Positions 11,154-22,569 of a stretch of DNA of 64,000 bases are shown here, piece by piece (positions within the stretch are counted from its first letter, which is position 1; the number at the start of each line of letters is the position of its first letter). The notes beneath the pieces were generated by a model. The model did not search any database and was not told the origin of the DNA. It saw only the letters and a list, made by a program, of their open reading frames with translations. A program made the translations under genes and the position numbers. Source of the stretch: Amylostereum areolatum (taxonomy: Eukaryota; Basidiomycota; Agaricomycetes; Russulales; Stereaceae); assembly GCA_012932865.1 (NCBI GenBank), contig SAXG01000087.1, forward strand, positions 1 through 64,000, written 5' to 3'.

Positions 11154-14100
11154 CTACATCGTCAACAGCTGCTCCAAGTCAAACGTCCCTGCCGGTTGTA
11201 CGAACAGCTCCCCGATGCTATACGAGGCCAACAGCTCGTCCATCGACAGCGGATAATCTGCACCCATATCCAGGTCAGGATTATCCGCCTTCAACCCACG
11301 CACAAGCTTTGAAAAGAAGGACGTACTTTGTTGACTTTGCTCCAGGGCCTCCTTCGCCATGGACGCCCTCAACGACGTCTCTGTCGGTGGGGCCGTATTG
11401 AAGGGCAGGTCCGGGTCTACGTCCACCCCAACATCAGCATTCATCCACCACGAAAAAAGATGGTAAAGCACACGTACGAGTAAACCGATGCAGAAGTCCC
11501 TGGTCCGGCAGCGCGATAAACGTCCTCTTCGCCCTCGATGTCCGGTCAATGGGCATATACCCCAGGGCTACTCGAGATCACGTCAGCTCCACGCCACCAC
11601 AAACAGAGAACAAATCCCACCAGCGGCGCGCTGCTCGAGCATGTTGGACACATACGCGATGCTCTCCCAGTAATGGTCCATGCGCTGCATCGCGCCCGTC
11701 AACGTCGCCAGATTCTGCATCGCGAACGATTTGAGCAGCGCGTCGGCCGTGGTCAGTTCTTCATTCTGGACCTTGTTCGGTGGCGGGAGGGGGAGGGCCA
11801 TCGGTTTGTTGTCGTGTATATACGCCAGACTGTCGAGGACACATTAGCACATCCACAAGCGGAAACACCACCAACGAGGACGAACCTCGCAATATAGATA
11901 GGCTGCACGCAACACGGGCTCGCAAGCTGTTCCCGAACGTCCCTTCAGCGTCCAAGGTTCGCCAGAGAATACGACGGCCAACACTCACGTACGACTTGCT
12001 CGCAGACACATCCGCGAACATCAAGCAGTCCGATATCGTCTTCGAGCACTGCAGCGCGACCTTGACGCTCCGAACCATGTTGTGCGTCAACGGCGTGTCC
12101 GCCCCGAGCGGGCTCCTCGTCAATTCCGGATGGTAGGTGAGCGCCATTACCGCGTTCGCCCACAGGTGCAGCGTGAGAAATGTTCCCTGTCAAAAGCCCG
12201 GGGGGAAAGGCCGTTAACATCGCTCCGCACCTTCCAGTTCCGGCCACGAACATGCCCGGATGTTAGAATCGCGGAAATAGGAAAATCGGAAAATCGGAAA
12301 GCGGAAGCGGAAACGTGGAAGATAGGGCCGAGCGCGCGTACAAAAGGCAGGCTTGTCGCAAGGGCCCATCATGTATCTCCCACCCCCTATCCTGACGGCA
12401 CGCGCGCTCTCATCCAAGGCCTAGCAAAGGAAAGCAGCTCACCCCGTGTCCTCGCTCTTCCTGGTGCTTGAACGCGCCCACGCTCCACTTCAGGCTGTCC
12501 GGGAGCCCCGCGTGGAAATCGACCAATTGCGTCTGCAGCGTGCTCAGCGTGCCCGGTGGATCCTCCAGCCCACCTAACGTCCTCGGCCGTCCTCTCCGTC
12601 CATTCAAGACCCTCGCGATGCGCCCGCAGATGACCATGAGTCGAGCGATGTAGTGGAAGGGCACGGGTTCTGGGAGTTCGTTCGAGGCGGCGGGGTCGTT
12701 TGTCCATGCTGGGTCCGGGAAGAAGTCTTCGTCTGAAGGAAAGGGAATTTCGATGATGTCTTCGGGTAAGGATGGTGGTCGGCCGGTGTTGAAGGCCAGA
12801 ATGCGGTCCTAGGTGGCAAGATGAAGTCAGTGACTGTGCTGTAAGGGGGTGGAAGGAGGGAGGTCCAAGAGGCTGGTGAGCACTCACCGTGCTGTTCATT
12901 CCGATACACATGTACATATTGTCAACCACAACCGAGTCGTGTTTCGTTCCGAATATATACAATCGCCCAACGACACCAGATCACCCCCAGAACATCCCGT
13001 ATATTTGTCAGCACCAAGTCGTACCCATATCTGTCAGAAAGGACGCACATAAACAAGCTCCAGAACAGTAGCCTTGTTCGTGTGACGTGCGCAGAAGATT
13101 CGTATATCTCTGAGATCTAGCACGCACGATCAGCTTTCCAACGCCAACCACGGCAGCACGCGCGCACACACACACCTCATGTATTCCCAAATCCAACGCC
13201 ATCCGAATCGCCATCCTGCACACCGCGCCGAATCAGCCTCTATCCTTCAAGCCACCCCTTCCTCTCAACGCACCCCGAGTATTGCTATTCACCCAACATC
13301 GATCAGCCAGCGCTCTTCCAGCGAATAGAAACGAACTTGCCCACATCCCACTCTCCGAGTTCTGGAACCGATCTTCCAGTTAGCCCAATGAGAAAAGGGG
13401 GAAAGCGCATGACTCGCCTGGCCGTAATTCGCCCACGCGAGGAGCAGGAGTCCGGTGACGACGTCGGTCGTGGGTAGGTGTAACAGGGGCACGATCAGCT
13501 CTTGTGCCTTCGTTATGAACGGTGCGCACGCCTACAGGAGTCCAGAGCATGAGCCCAGAACATTGAAGAAAGAAGGAAACACACCTTGGCTGGTTCATTA
13601 GCGTTTCCATCCGCGAACCTATGGATGGGAACACCTGAGCGCCAACGAAAGCATAGACTGAGGTTAGGGCTGACCTGGCGCTTATAGCACAAATACCTAC
13701 AGGAAGGAACATCGCATCGTCAGCAAAGCACCTCCCACCCACACGATCGAGACTCACAGTTCAGTAAAAATGCACTCATGGTGCCCGTCTCGAGCCGCTC
13801 CTCCATCCTCTTCCGACTGATGCTAGGAAAATGCCTGCTCAAAGTCTTGAAGAACACGTCCAAGAGCGGGATGTGGTATTGGGGGAGCGGAAGGCCGTGC
13901 TCGTCAAACATCTCCTCCGGGGGCACGGTCGTCTCAGGCGCGTGAGGGGTGCGTTCGCTGGATTCGGGCACAGGGCCGGCGGACGACTTCGCACGCGCTT
14001 GAAGTCGAAGTGAGATGCGGTTGATACCAGGGCTAAGTACGTGAAGTGCGTCAGCAACATGAGGTGCGCGGCGGGGCGCGGATGCAAAGAAACGCACCTG

Positions 14101-15242
14101 ATCGCCGTTGACCCAGGTTGGCCCGACTGACAGAGAGGCAATGCGACATGAGCTGGGAAGATCGCGAGAGTGGAAACGACGTACGAATCGGTAGTAGTAC
14201 AATTCCAGGTCCTTTCCTTGGCCGTCGTCGTCTTGCGATTGGGAGTAAGATGGGACCGTGTGTTGAGGCATAGGGTGCCTTGGCAGAGAAGGGTCGGGAG
14301 AAAGCGGGAGGTAAGAAGCTGCATTTATGGACGGTGATGGACGAGAATGTGGTTGATGGTGTTGTGATTGGGGGTGAGAATGTGAATGAAGCTGAGGGGA
14401 GCCTGTCAGGCCGCTACCGCTTGAGGAGGGGTTGCTCTGAAGCCAGGGAGCTGGGTGGTTTACGCTGGGCGAATTCGAGAGCGGAGGAAGCGTCCACATC
14501 GGTGTAGACGGGTTGTGAACTGGAGGGGCCATCGCGCGGTCCACGTCCTGTGCTTCCTCCATCAGCATCCCAAACATACGGGAAAGTGGGAAGAGGCGGG
14601 AGGTGGAAGGGAGTGGGATGTTAAGATGGAAGAAGCGCATACCCATGACCCATGCGCAACGCCGTTTGCAACCGTAGGTGAGACGCTGTGATCTTGGCTC
14701 GCGAACATCCTCGACGACGACGACGACGAGCTCGGTGGTTGTGGTGGGGGCGGCGGGGGCGGCGGATAATGTTGCTCACGATGTTGAACGCCGACACTCG
14801 TAGACCGCGACTCCGCATGACTGAGGAGATTCCTCGCGCCCTCCAGCCTCTCCTCCTCCTCCATCTCCTTTCGCGTGCGTTTCCTCCTCCGTCCTTCGGG
14901 CCATGTGCATTCCGCGTCCACCTTCGCACACGAGTTGCACACAGGCTTCTCGCCCGAGCAGCGTCCCCTTTTTGCGCGACATCGATGGCAGGCTGGAAGA
15001 GAGCGATCCCCGGCGTTAGCTCATGCAGTTTCAGACCGGATGGGTATAAGTGCGGCGCGCTGGAGCTGCCGCCCGAACCAAAATCCTGAGAGCAACGTAC
15101 CGAGAGTTACGCGCCTTTCACCTGAATGCTCCACGCGCTCGACGCTGTCATTGCTGTTGCTCGAGGGCGATGCACCGTTTGCTGCTCGGCCGGCCTGGGA
15201 CGGACGCGCCATGAACGCCTCGGGGGGCGACCGAGAGTTCAT
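11154..15242 (-). CDS. Zn2Cys6 transcription factor with fungal-specific regulatory domain
   Basis: A multi-exon nuclear regulator. Exon 1 starts at 15242 (MNSRSPPEAF), preferred over an in-frame ATG at 15296. It splices at about 15150 into the zinc cluster exon (about 14980 down): C-HR-C-RAKRGR-C-SGEKPV-C-NS-C-AKVDAE-C, followed by a basic stretch rich in R and K. A long low-complexity S/P/H/Q-rich linker follows. Next comes the fungal transcription-factor middle region, recognisable by GINRISLRLQ, HFPSISRKRMEERL, ETGTMSAFLLN, WANYGQ and MAIRMALDLGIHE. The C-terminus (11154-11460) is acidic and Ser/Leu-rich and ends EQLLTM. Many introns interrupt it, one holding a purine-rich simple repeat near 12290. 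The family binds DNA through the cluster; target genes are unknown. The neighbouring tyrosinase and repeat-protein genes are candidates only by position. Confidence 0.88.
12271..12313. repeat. purine-rich simple repeat in an intron
   Basis: Imperfect iteration of ggaaaatc/ggaag units inside an intron of the Zn2Cys6 gene; likely a microsatellite with no coding role. Confidence 0.6.
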
Positions 15243-15884
15243 CTGTGAGTTTGCGATCCGGTCCCCGCCTCGAAGATATTTATACCGGAGATACAAACGA
15301 GGAATCGGTCAAAGAAGGCAAAGGTCCAATGAGTGGGAATAGGTAAGTAAATGGAACGCGGGCAAGATGAGGAAAGGGGTTGTACGGAGAGCAATATCAA
15401 ATTTCGAACACGCCAGCCCGAATCTCCAGATATGAGACCTTCCCACGGTCATATTTCCGGCCAAATCGTCATCCCAGCATAATCCCAGCATGCAAGCTGC
15501 AAGTCCCGAGCGCGCAAGTAAAACCAGGTAGTCTGAAGCTCGCATGAAGACAGAAAGAAGTTCTGGCGCAAAACTCAAGACATCGATAGACGCCGTCTTG
15601 GGTACATCAATCCTGGCGAACACCCCTCCCGGTCGGGTATGCACTACTTACTTACACTCACACCTAAGTACGCTCAACTTTCACGCCATGACCACGATCC
15701 AGTCAACGCGTTATATTCATCCAGATGCAGATGCAAGAAATACGACCAAAAATCCCTCCCAAGTCAAAAAAACTGTTCCAACTCCCAACCCCCAACTCGC
15801 GCGCAACGCCGGCGAAGCGCGCGAGTCCATCAACCGTCGTAATGATTTCGTTGCGAGTTCGTAAAGCATTCCGTGATAGATCGT
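15243..15884. other. intergenic region, regulator promoter side
   Basis: Contains the upstream region of the Zn2Cys6 gene and the 3' flank of the repeat-protein gene. No gene seen; short open frames only. Confidence 0.45.
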
Positions 15885-16735
15885 TTAATCGACATCGTCG
15901 GAGTTGAGCGTGGCCATGATCTGAAGAAGATCGTCGACCGTGAGATCGGCGGTGGCGATACGGCTGCAATCATGATAAAAAAATCGACGATCAGGCGTGG
16001 AATGCATACGACAGGGTAGGAAAGATACATACCGGTTGAGGATGTGGTTGGCGATCGCCCCCGCAGCACCAGACGCGACACCGCCAGCGACGGCGGCGCC
16101 AACCGCTTTTACTGCAGGCGGGAACCGCGCCTCCAACTCCAAGTCAAACGCGTCGCGGTTGAGGATGTCCTTGGTAATGGCACCTGCAGCACCGGAAGCG
16201 ATGCCGCCAGCGACTGCTGCACCGACAGCCTTCAAAGCGGGAGGAAAGCGAGCGTCGACCTCGTCGCGGTTGAGGAGGTTGTTCGCGATCGCACCGGCGG
16301 CTCCGGATGCGACACCGCCGGCGACAGCGGCTCCGACCGCCTTCACCGCAGGGGGGAAACGCGCGTCGATCTCTTCACGGTTCAGGAGGTTGTTCGCAAT
16401 CGCACCCGCCGCGCCCGACGCGACGCCACCGGCGACGGCGGCCCCAACGGCCTTGAGTGCCGGAGGGAAACGGGCGTCGAGCTCCATCTCGTCGCGGTTG
16501 AGGATGTTGTTGGTGATCGCGCCGGCTGCACCAGATGCGACACCTCCAGCAACGGCGGCGCCGACTGCCTTCAGGGCGGGGGGGAAACGCGCCTCGTGTC
16601 TATGAGAAACTCCATGAGCACAAACCCAGTCACGAGAGCGACCAAAAAATACCTGTCGACAGGGGCGGCAAATGCGGGGACAGAGGAAGACGCGACGAAG
16701 GCGACGACGAGAACGTTGGCGAAGGAAGTACGCAT
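15885..16735 (-). CDS. secreted protein of five glycine/alanine-rich tandem repeats
   Basis: Three exons (16735-16653, 16599-16033, 15963-15885) give 242 residues. Residues 1 to about 25 form a signal peptide (ends VPAFAAPVD). The rest is five head-to-tail units of 37-41 residues starting at 16595, 16478, 16367, 16256 and 16133. Each unit has (E/D)ARFPPA(L/V)K, then the invariant hydrophobic core AVGAAVAGG(V/I)ASGAAGAI, then (A/T)(N/K)..LNR and an acidic spacer. The core has GxxxG-like spacing, as in glycine zippers, and could form a membrane-active or self-associating helix. A short non-repeat tail (TADLTVDDLLQIM) follows a terminal NRR. No named family is recognised. Precursor cleavage after the conserved Arg (Kex2-like or monobasic) is inference; classic KR sites are absent. 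It could instead be a structural cell-wall or surface protein. Confidence 0.8.
16033..16595 (-). repeat. coding tandem repeat, five units of 111-123 bases
   Basis: In-frame repeat array of the secreted repeat protein; unit starts on the minus strand at 16595, 16478, 16367, 16256 and 16133. The core is almost invariant in protein while third codon positions vary, suggesting selection on the peptide rather than a fresh DNA amplification. Confidence 0.85.
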
Positions 16736-16922
16736 TATGGTTATAACGAAGTGGCGATTACGAGAGGGGGATGGAATATGGAATATGGATTCGTGAGAGC
16801 AGAGAAAGACCAAGAGGTATAGAAAGACCGTAAGAAAAAGAACGCAAGGTTGCCAGCACCTGCAAATGGACGAACGAGGGTGAGTAGCGAGGACTGGAGA
16901 AATAAAGCTGCTTCACTCTGTC

Positions 16923-16930
16923 CTTTTATA
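16923..16930 (-). promoter_or_regulatory. TATA box of the repeat-protein gene
   Basis: Minus-strand TATAAAAG about 190 bases upstream of the ATG at 16735; plausible core promoter. Confidence 0.5.
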
Positions 16931-16935
16931 CTTCT

Positions 16936-18115
16936 ACTGGTGGATATCCACAGGCACCGTTCTCACCGTAATAAATGCGCAACAGATTCGATGCACAGGC
17001 CAAGGGGAAAGGTCAGCTTGAACTTTGGGAGGTTCACGGTGACGACCTGATGTCGACTGGGAAAAAAAGTGGACGAATTGATGGACGTCCGGATAGATGC
17101 CTGCCCAAGCTCGAGGAAGTGCTATCGAGACATCTCGCTAGGCCTCCTGTTGTAGTGACGATGAGCGATTTCTGGCTTTCCGCATAGTCAAATAAATACA
17201 CTTGCCATGAGCCCGAAGGTGGCTTCCAGCGCAATAATTTCATCCATAACTTTCGAAGCGTGTTTCACCTTGGCAGAAGCCAATGTCATCTTGTGGCGGC
17301 CGTAGGTCCCATTTTCCCAATAAACGACGGCTTCGATATATGATGCCACCTGAATAGCCCACCCTTGTGATCATCTTACCTCGTGGCTCGAACGACCAAC
17401 GATCAGGAGCCGCCCTGCACAGGCTGCACCTACCCACGCCCGACCAGAGTCCTCCAATCTTCGCCAATTTACGCGATGTTCAAGGCCGTAGATGCTGGAA
17501 TTCGGGATGTGGCGGGTCCCGCTGGTTCAAAATTTGGGCATGTGCTGCGGAAAGGAGAAGTTGAAGGTCGACGGTGCCAGTGACGGGATTAAGGGATCTC
17601 GATCAAAGTCCATGATATGGTCCTTCAGTTGATCGGGTGCAAGGGGCTATCCAAGCAGAAATGGTTGCACTTCGAGCCATAATACGACGAGTAGACTTGA
17701 AGAAGGAGCACGTTAGACCAAGGCTTCAAGCATAGAGGGAAGTGAAGAGCTTAGAGAGGTGAAGGCGTTCGAGAGGAGTGGAAATACCGGGAATCACCGA
17801 AATAACTTCCCACGCATATGAACTTATGTACCACCATACAGTAGATACAATACTTACGACGAATTCACAATCATACGAGTCCCTCCTTTCGCATTTGCAA
17901 GTAGGGGAACAACCACCATCCATCCATATTGTGAAATAAATACCGGCACAGTAGATCTATGCGTATGGGAGATCAACAGCATCGTATGTGAGTGAGTGAA
18001 AGCGCCGGGGAAGAACCAAAGCGAGAGAAAGTCCAAGGAAAAAATAGCGTATGGAAGGGGTGACAATAGAGAGTGAAACAGGGATGTTGGCAATAGTAAG
18101 AGCAGTTCTGACAGC
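16936..18115. other. stretch with no recognised gene
   Basis: Short frames on both strands only, no domains recognised. It holds the promoter side of the repeat-protein gene and the 3' flank of the intradiol dioxygenase gene. Confidence 0.4.
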
Positions 18116-19471
18116 CTACGCGCTCGATGCCGTGCTGGCAGGAGCAGTGCCCGACACCGTGCCCGAGGGTCCACCAGGGCCTCCGCCCATACCGCTGTGC
18201 GGGTTCTCGACACCGCCGCTCTCCGTGAGGGTCGCCGCGGAGGAGATGTCGTACGACGCGGTAACGTTGATGCCCATGGCGCCCCACGCGAAAATGCCAT
18301 CCGAGACGTCTTCGCCGAGGAGGACGTATTCGAGGACGGGGTCGATGGTCGCGGCCTCGTCAGACATGATCGAGTCCTCCGCGTTCGTCGTCAGGGTCTG
18401 CGTGTTCGTGGAGTAGGGCGAGGTGGCCTCGACCTCGGTGATGAGGTCCTGGTCGAAGAAGAACTGGCCGACGTGCTTCACGTCGGTGGCCTTGTAGGTC
18501 CCGTTGTCGAACTGGGTGCCGTTCTCCTGCGCGAGAATGTGGATGTGCGTGGCGCGCGAAGTGTAGTGCCCAGGGAACACGGTAAGGAACTGCGCGACGC
18601 CATCCTCGTTGGTCTCCTGGATGCCACGGAGGAAAGTGGTGTTCTAGGGAGGTAGGTACGTCAGTTTCTTGGGATAGGCGACGTGAAGAGAACATGGCAC
18701 ATACCCAGTTGTTCTCGTTGGTGCTGTCGCCGTTGCCGTTAGCAACAACGCCGGCGTAGACACCAGTCGAGTTGGCTGATTACACAGGAAGTAAGCACTG
18801 GACGAGTTATGAGGGAAGGCGGAGCCTACCATGCCAGAAGTCAATGAAGACGTTGGGGACGGGCTCGCAGGTCGTGACGTCGATGAGCTGGACGTCGACA
18901 TACAAATCGACGCCCTGCTGGTCCTCGCGGATGTCGGAACGGACGAACTCGCCGTCAACGTCTGATAAGATCCCTTTAGCAAGTGATTTTCGCATGACAG
19001 ATAGAGCACGTACAGTAGGGACCTTGGGTCGTCTCGGGGGCGAGAATGCACGAGTTGTTGCCGGTGAAGAGCGTGGACGCGTCGCTGTTTTGCGTCACAC
19101 CGGTCAAGTCAGAGTGGTGAGTGGTGTTGAGCACGGTGTCAAGGTCGCGCTTGAACAGGCCGCGCGCTGGGGACACCGTCAGTTCCGGGGCTGATAGAAG
19201 ATACACATGGAAACCCACGCATGGAGATACCGAGCTCGCGCCTGGCCTTGTGGGCGAGGGCTTCGCGGCGGGCATGTGCGCGTTCGTAAACGCCACCACG
19301 CTTGCGGAGCTGGTCCTGGCAGTTTCCGAGCGAGCGTCGGGCGAGAGCGTTGAAGTTCTCGAGCTTGACGGCCTCGACGGAACCGGCCTTGGGATGGGGG
19401 TGGGCGGTGGCGACGCCGAAGGAGGACGCGACGATGGCAGCGACAGAGACGACGGAGGAGATGAGAACCAT
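18116..19471 (-). CDS. secreted intradiol ring-cleavage dioxygenase
   Basis: Non-haem Fe(III) enzyme family that opens catechol-type rings between the two hydroxyls. It starts at 19471 with a signal peptide (MVLISSVVSVAAIVASSFG...ATA) followed by an HPHP stretch near the mature N-terminus, common in extracellular fungal members. At least four exons were followed. Landmarks in order: a propeptide-like basic region, ILAPETTQGPY (first Tyr ligand), YVDVQLIDVTTCEPVPNVFI, FIDFWH, then FPGHYTSRATHIHILA, which supplies the second Tyr and both His ligands. The last exon runs to 18116 and ends in a Gly/Ser/Pro-rich tail after GIFAWGAMGINV. It probably acts on lignin-derived or plant catechols outside the cell; the substrate is not readable. 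One intron near 19200-19240 is short (about 40 bases). Confidence 0.9.
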
Positions 19472-19568
19472 TATTAAACGTGAAGGAACAAGGGGGCTCG
19501 TAAGAGAGAAGATGGCGATGAGAAGATGTGGAAGGTGGTGCTGGATATTTCAGTTGCATCTTGCCTGC

Positions 19569-19575
19569 CTTTATA
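19569..19575 (-). promoter_or_regulatory. TATA box of the intradiol dioxygenase gene
   Basis: Minus-strand TATAAAG about 100 bases upstream of the ATG at 19471. Confidence 0.5.
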
Positions 19576-20301
19576 TCCCCCAGGATCCGCCGCTTGCTTG
19601 CAGGAGGAGAATGGTTTGCCCAGGCGCAGCGGGGACGATCGTAAAAACCTTTCTTGAGGCAGGGTCCCGGACTTGCGCACAAAGATCTCGTCGTGCTGCG
19701 GAAGGTGTGCATGCATGAAACTTGAAGTCCAAGAGAATCGCCCCGTGCTGGAGATGCTGCGGGGAGTGTAATTCGACCGTGCTACAAATGAAAATTTATC
19801 CGAGCCCGGGAAAAGATACTTAGAGTAGACGGATGGGCGACGGGCGTTGAGTTCGAACGTGAAGGGCGGATAGGTATGTGAATGAGCGTACCGTCTCTTT
19901 GTGCTGGAATAATGCGTTGCTCCGTTGAACTAGCGAGAGATGTTCAAGATGAGGGATAGCTCTCTGTCCGGTACAAAGGCAAGAGTGCGTCCAGTAGTAG
20001 TTTGGAGTCTGAACCAGTAGGACTCACCGGCAGCAGTAGTAAAGACATTGACCTTGTAGAAACCAAGTACTAGTAGAAACCCTGTCCTGATGTATGGATG
20101 CTTCTAGGCCGCGACTGCGGGGACCTATGGCAGACGGTTCCTCCACTCCTCGATACCGTGTCCCGAAGCCTCTGGTTGGCCAGCGGTTGGCTGAACGGGG
20201 ATGCGGACGCCGCGTTCTTCGATGGGCTGGTCTTGGCGTTGGGCACACTGCGCTGGCATCTTCCGCGGGTCGGTTGGAGTTGTTGGTGGGATGTCGAAGT
20301 A
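19576..20301. other. flank of the large DNA transposon
   Basis: No complete gene. A minus-strand frame from about 20301 to 20125 (with FDIPPTTPTDPRKMPAQ and IPVQPTAGQPEASGHGIEEW) reads like a coding remnant and is cut by the transposon end at 20302. I cannot name it. Confidence 0.35.
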
Positions 20302-20314
20302 CACTGCCAGAGGG
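20302..20314 (+). repeat. left terminal inverted repeat of the DNA transposon
   Basis: CACTGCCAGAGGG, preceded by TA; the exact reverse complement occurs at 34368-34380. Confidence 0.8.
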
Positions 20315-20393
20315 CTTGTGATCAAAACGACAATCTTTTTTTAATTGCGCGCGGAGTGGTCACCCGAGCGTGCTCCGCGTGTACATTAAGCGT

Positions 20394-20462
20394 GGACACT
20401 CGGAGTGTCCTCCCGGCTTTACACTCAGAGTATCCCTGCTGGGAGTATGCTCTGAGTGTCCC
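20394..20462. repeat. left subterminal palindromic repeats
   Basis: Three copies of a motif centred on ACTCNGAGT: the perfect palindrome GGACACTCGGAGTGTCC at 20394-20410, then related copies at about 20420-20435 and 20445-20462. Such arrays are transposase-binding sites in CACTA elements; here that role is inferred. Confidence 0.65.
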
Positions 20463-20796
20463 AATGCCGGACCGTGCGTCCGAGACGGTTCTGGGGATTG
20501 GGACCTCCGGGACCAGCAGGGGCTCATGCACTCGCGCTGAACGCGCGATGACGTATACGTTTCGAGGGATATCCAGAACCATTAATTCATTGAACGCAAG
20601 GAATCTAAGTAACGTATTACGCCAACATGTACACTGTATGGTGAGTATTACTAGCGAGAAGCCTGGCATTGTAGGTATGTTAGACAGTAAGATTATCGGA
20701 ATTGAACAGTATACGACGTAGACGATGTGGACGGATCGGAAGACGTGCGGAGTGTATCGTGTGCAAATGATCTGGCGTGTAGAAGAGACTGGCATA

Positions 20797-22149
20797 TTAG
20801 GAAGATGTGGCGAAGGCAAATGGAGGGTGCTCGGTGTACGAGCGAGCAGGGTTCACCGACGCCGTTGAGAACCCCTGTCCATTCATGTCGTATGACGACG
20901 TATGGGCGTAGGGTGGTCCAGCACGCGAGTGCGCCCATGGATCGTGGGTCGACGGCGTTGAGGGGACGGTGGCCGAGAACGATCGAGGACCACCTGATGG
21001 CTGGTCGCGAGCGTTGGGAGGGGCACGGTGTGAGCGTCCAGGGGAACTGGGTGGTATGGGGGATGGAGCGGACGGGGTAGTCGACGATTCTGGGGGTGTC
21101 GAGTACAACGGGAGAGGGGCGTCGAAGTTGACTCCCATCGTGATGGCACGGATGTGCGAGGCTTTCTCGCCGTATAGCTGTTCGTCCTTTCTGATCAGAT
21201 CCTTGTAGTATCTATACCCACTGGTTAGCAAGCAAGAAGGTCAAGAGCACGATAACGACGCACTGTCTCTCTCCCTCGGGATCATGCTTATACATATCCT
21301 GCACCCGTCTGAGCTCCTTCTCGAAACCCGCCCAAAAGGGAGGTACTTTGCTCTTACCAGCGTTCTTTCGTGACCCGGACGCCTTCGCTGTTGTTTTCCG
21401 ACCCTGGGTTGACGTGGACGGCTGTCCAGCGGGAGTGCTGGCGGTATCTTCCGCATCCTCGGACTCTTCAGCGATGCGGAGCTGGTCGGGGTTACTTTCA
21501 CCGTAATCGCGCTAGTCCGAGCAGTATAAGAAGCAAGAGTGAGCCTGGTCACGACAACGACTTACCAAGGCTGCACATCGTCCCAGAAGCTGTTCAGAGA
21601 CAGTGTCTGGGATCTTCGTTCGGAGAGCTTCGACGAATGAGAGCACGAAGTCGCGAAGCGCTTGCACGCTGGACGGACCGCCTTGCACATTACTCAAGAT
21701 CTTTTGGGAGTGTTAGAGAACGGCGTCGACGATTTGTGTACGTGTCTACGCACAACTCGTCGAGCAGCCTCTTTCGCAATGCAGCACTGTCGCTTGATCG
21801 CCGAGTTAAGCTTCTTATTGTTGCCTTGATGTTGAATTATGTCGGTAAGTCCATATACATCGGCATTCTTGTGGACATAGGCTTCTACGTCTTTCCAGAC
21901 GGTGGCAAAATCGACACGATCCTCCTGGCTAACGTAATCCCTCGCGATAGCCTGCAAAGCGGCCTGACAAAAAAGAATTGAGTCTCGTACTGTCAATAGT
22001 ACTATGGGAACTAAAGTACTGACCGTCAATGCCTTATCTACTGACCACGTCCTTGATTGAGCAACTTTCAGCGCCTTCACGTCCGTCTGCGTTTGCTGTA
22101 TCTCGCCTTTGAGGTCCTGTGCCAAGTTCTCGGCTGCTAATGTCGATGC
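20797..22149 (-). pseudogene. 3' half of the transposon accessory gene
   Basis: Continuation of the gene that starts at 29986. The frame resumes exactly after the chromovirus: TLAAENLAQDLKGEI, then RTWSVDKALT, a GT...AG intron, AALQAIARDYVSQED, NSAIKRQCCIAKEAARR, further introns, RDFVLSFVEALRTKI, a basic Ser/Lys-rich segment, FWAGFEKELRRVQDMYKH, YYKDLIRKDEQLYGEKASH, and a long Pro/Ser-rich tail with stop at 20797. The parts look mostly helical and probably DNA- or protein-binding, but no family is recognised. Interrupted by the retrotransposon, so inactive in this copy unless the insert is spliced out. Confidence 0.65.
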
Positions 22150-22569
22150 TGTCAGAAACGCAGTTTATGAGACCGATGAACCGCCTAAGTCGCGACAATG
22201 GGAGGAGCGAGAAGAAAATAGATTCGAGAGTGCCGGGGTCTAGGGTAGTGCAACGTGCGCTACAGTACCGTATGACGAGATGGACAGTCTAGGGAAAAGG
22301 GAAGAGAAACACTGTCCTTATATACAAGTGGGAACGATGGTGCGATGCGATGCGATAGTGGTGCGAGCGGGGGGAACAATAGGAAAGGAGTCATGGGGCG
22401 GAGGACGAAGGTCCGGAGCAGTGATGTCATAGATAAGGATGCGGAATCCCGCTCGGAAGTCCGGGCAATGACGTCATTGAAGCATGTGATGCAAGGGAAA
22501 GTCATGTGCCGTGACACGTCGCGTGTACGAGGTCTGCAAACGAAGAGAGAAATGGAGCGATCCGTGACA
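22150..22569 (-). repeat. 3' LTR of chromovirus copy B
   Basis: 420 bp, TGTCA...TGACA ends; preceded on the plus strand by target duplication gatgc. The pol stop codon (22502) lies inside it. Confidence 0.95.

Noticed and set aside
12082..12471. Plus-strand frames opposite the Zn2Cys6 regulator
   Set aside because: Shadows of the minus-strand exons and introns; no domains.
15997..16605. A 202-codon plus-strand frame opposite the repeat protein
   Set aside because: It is the antisense shadow of the repeat array; only the minus strand has a signal peptide, splice sites and a sensible start.
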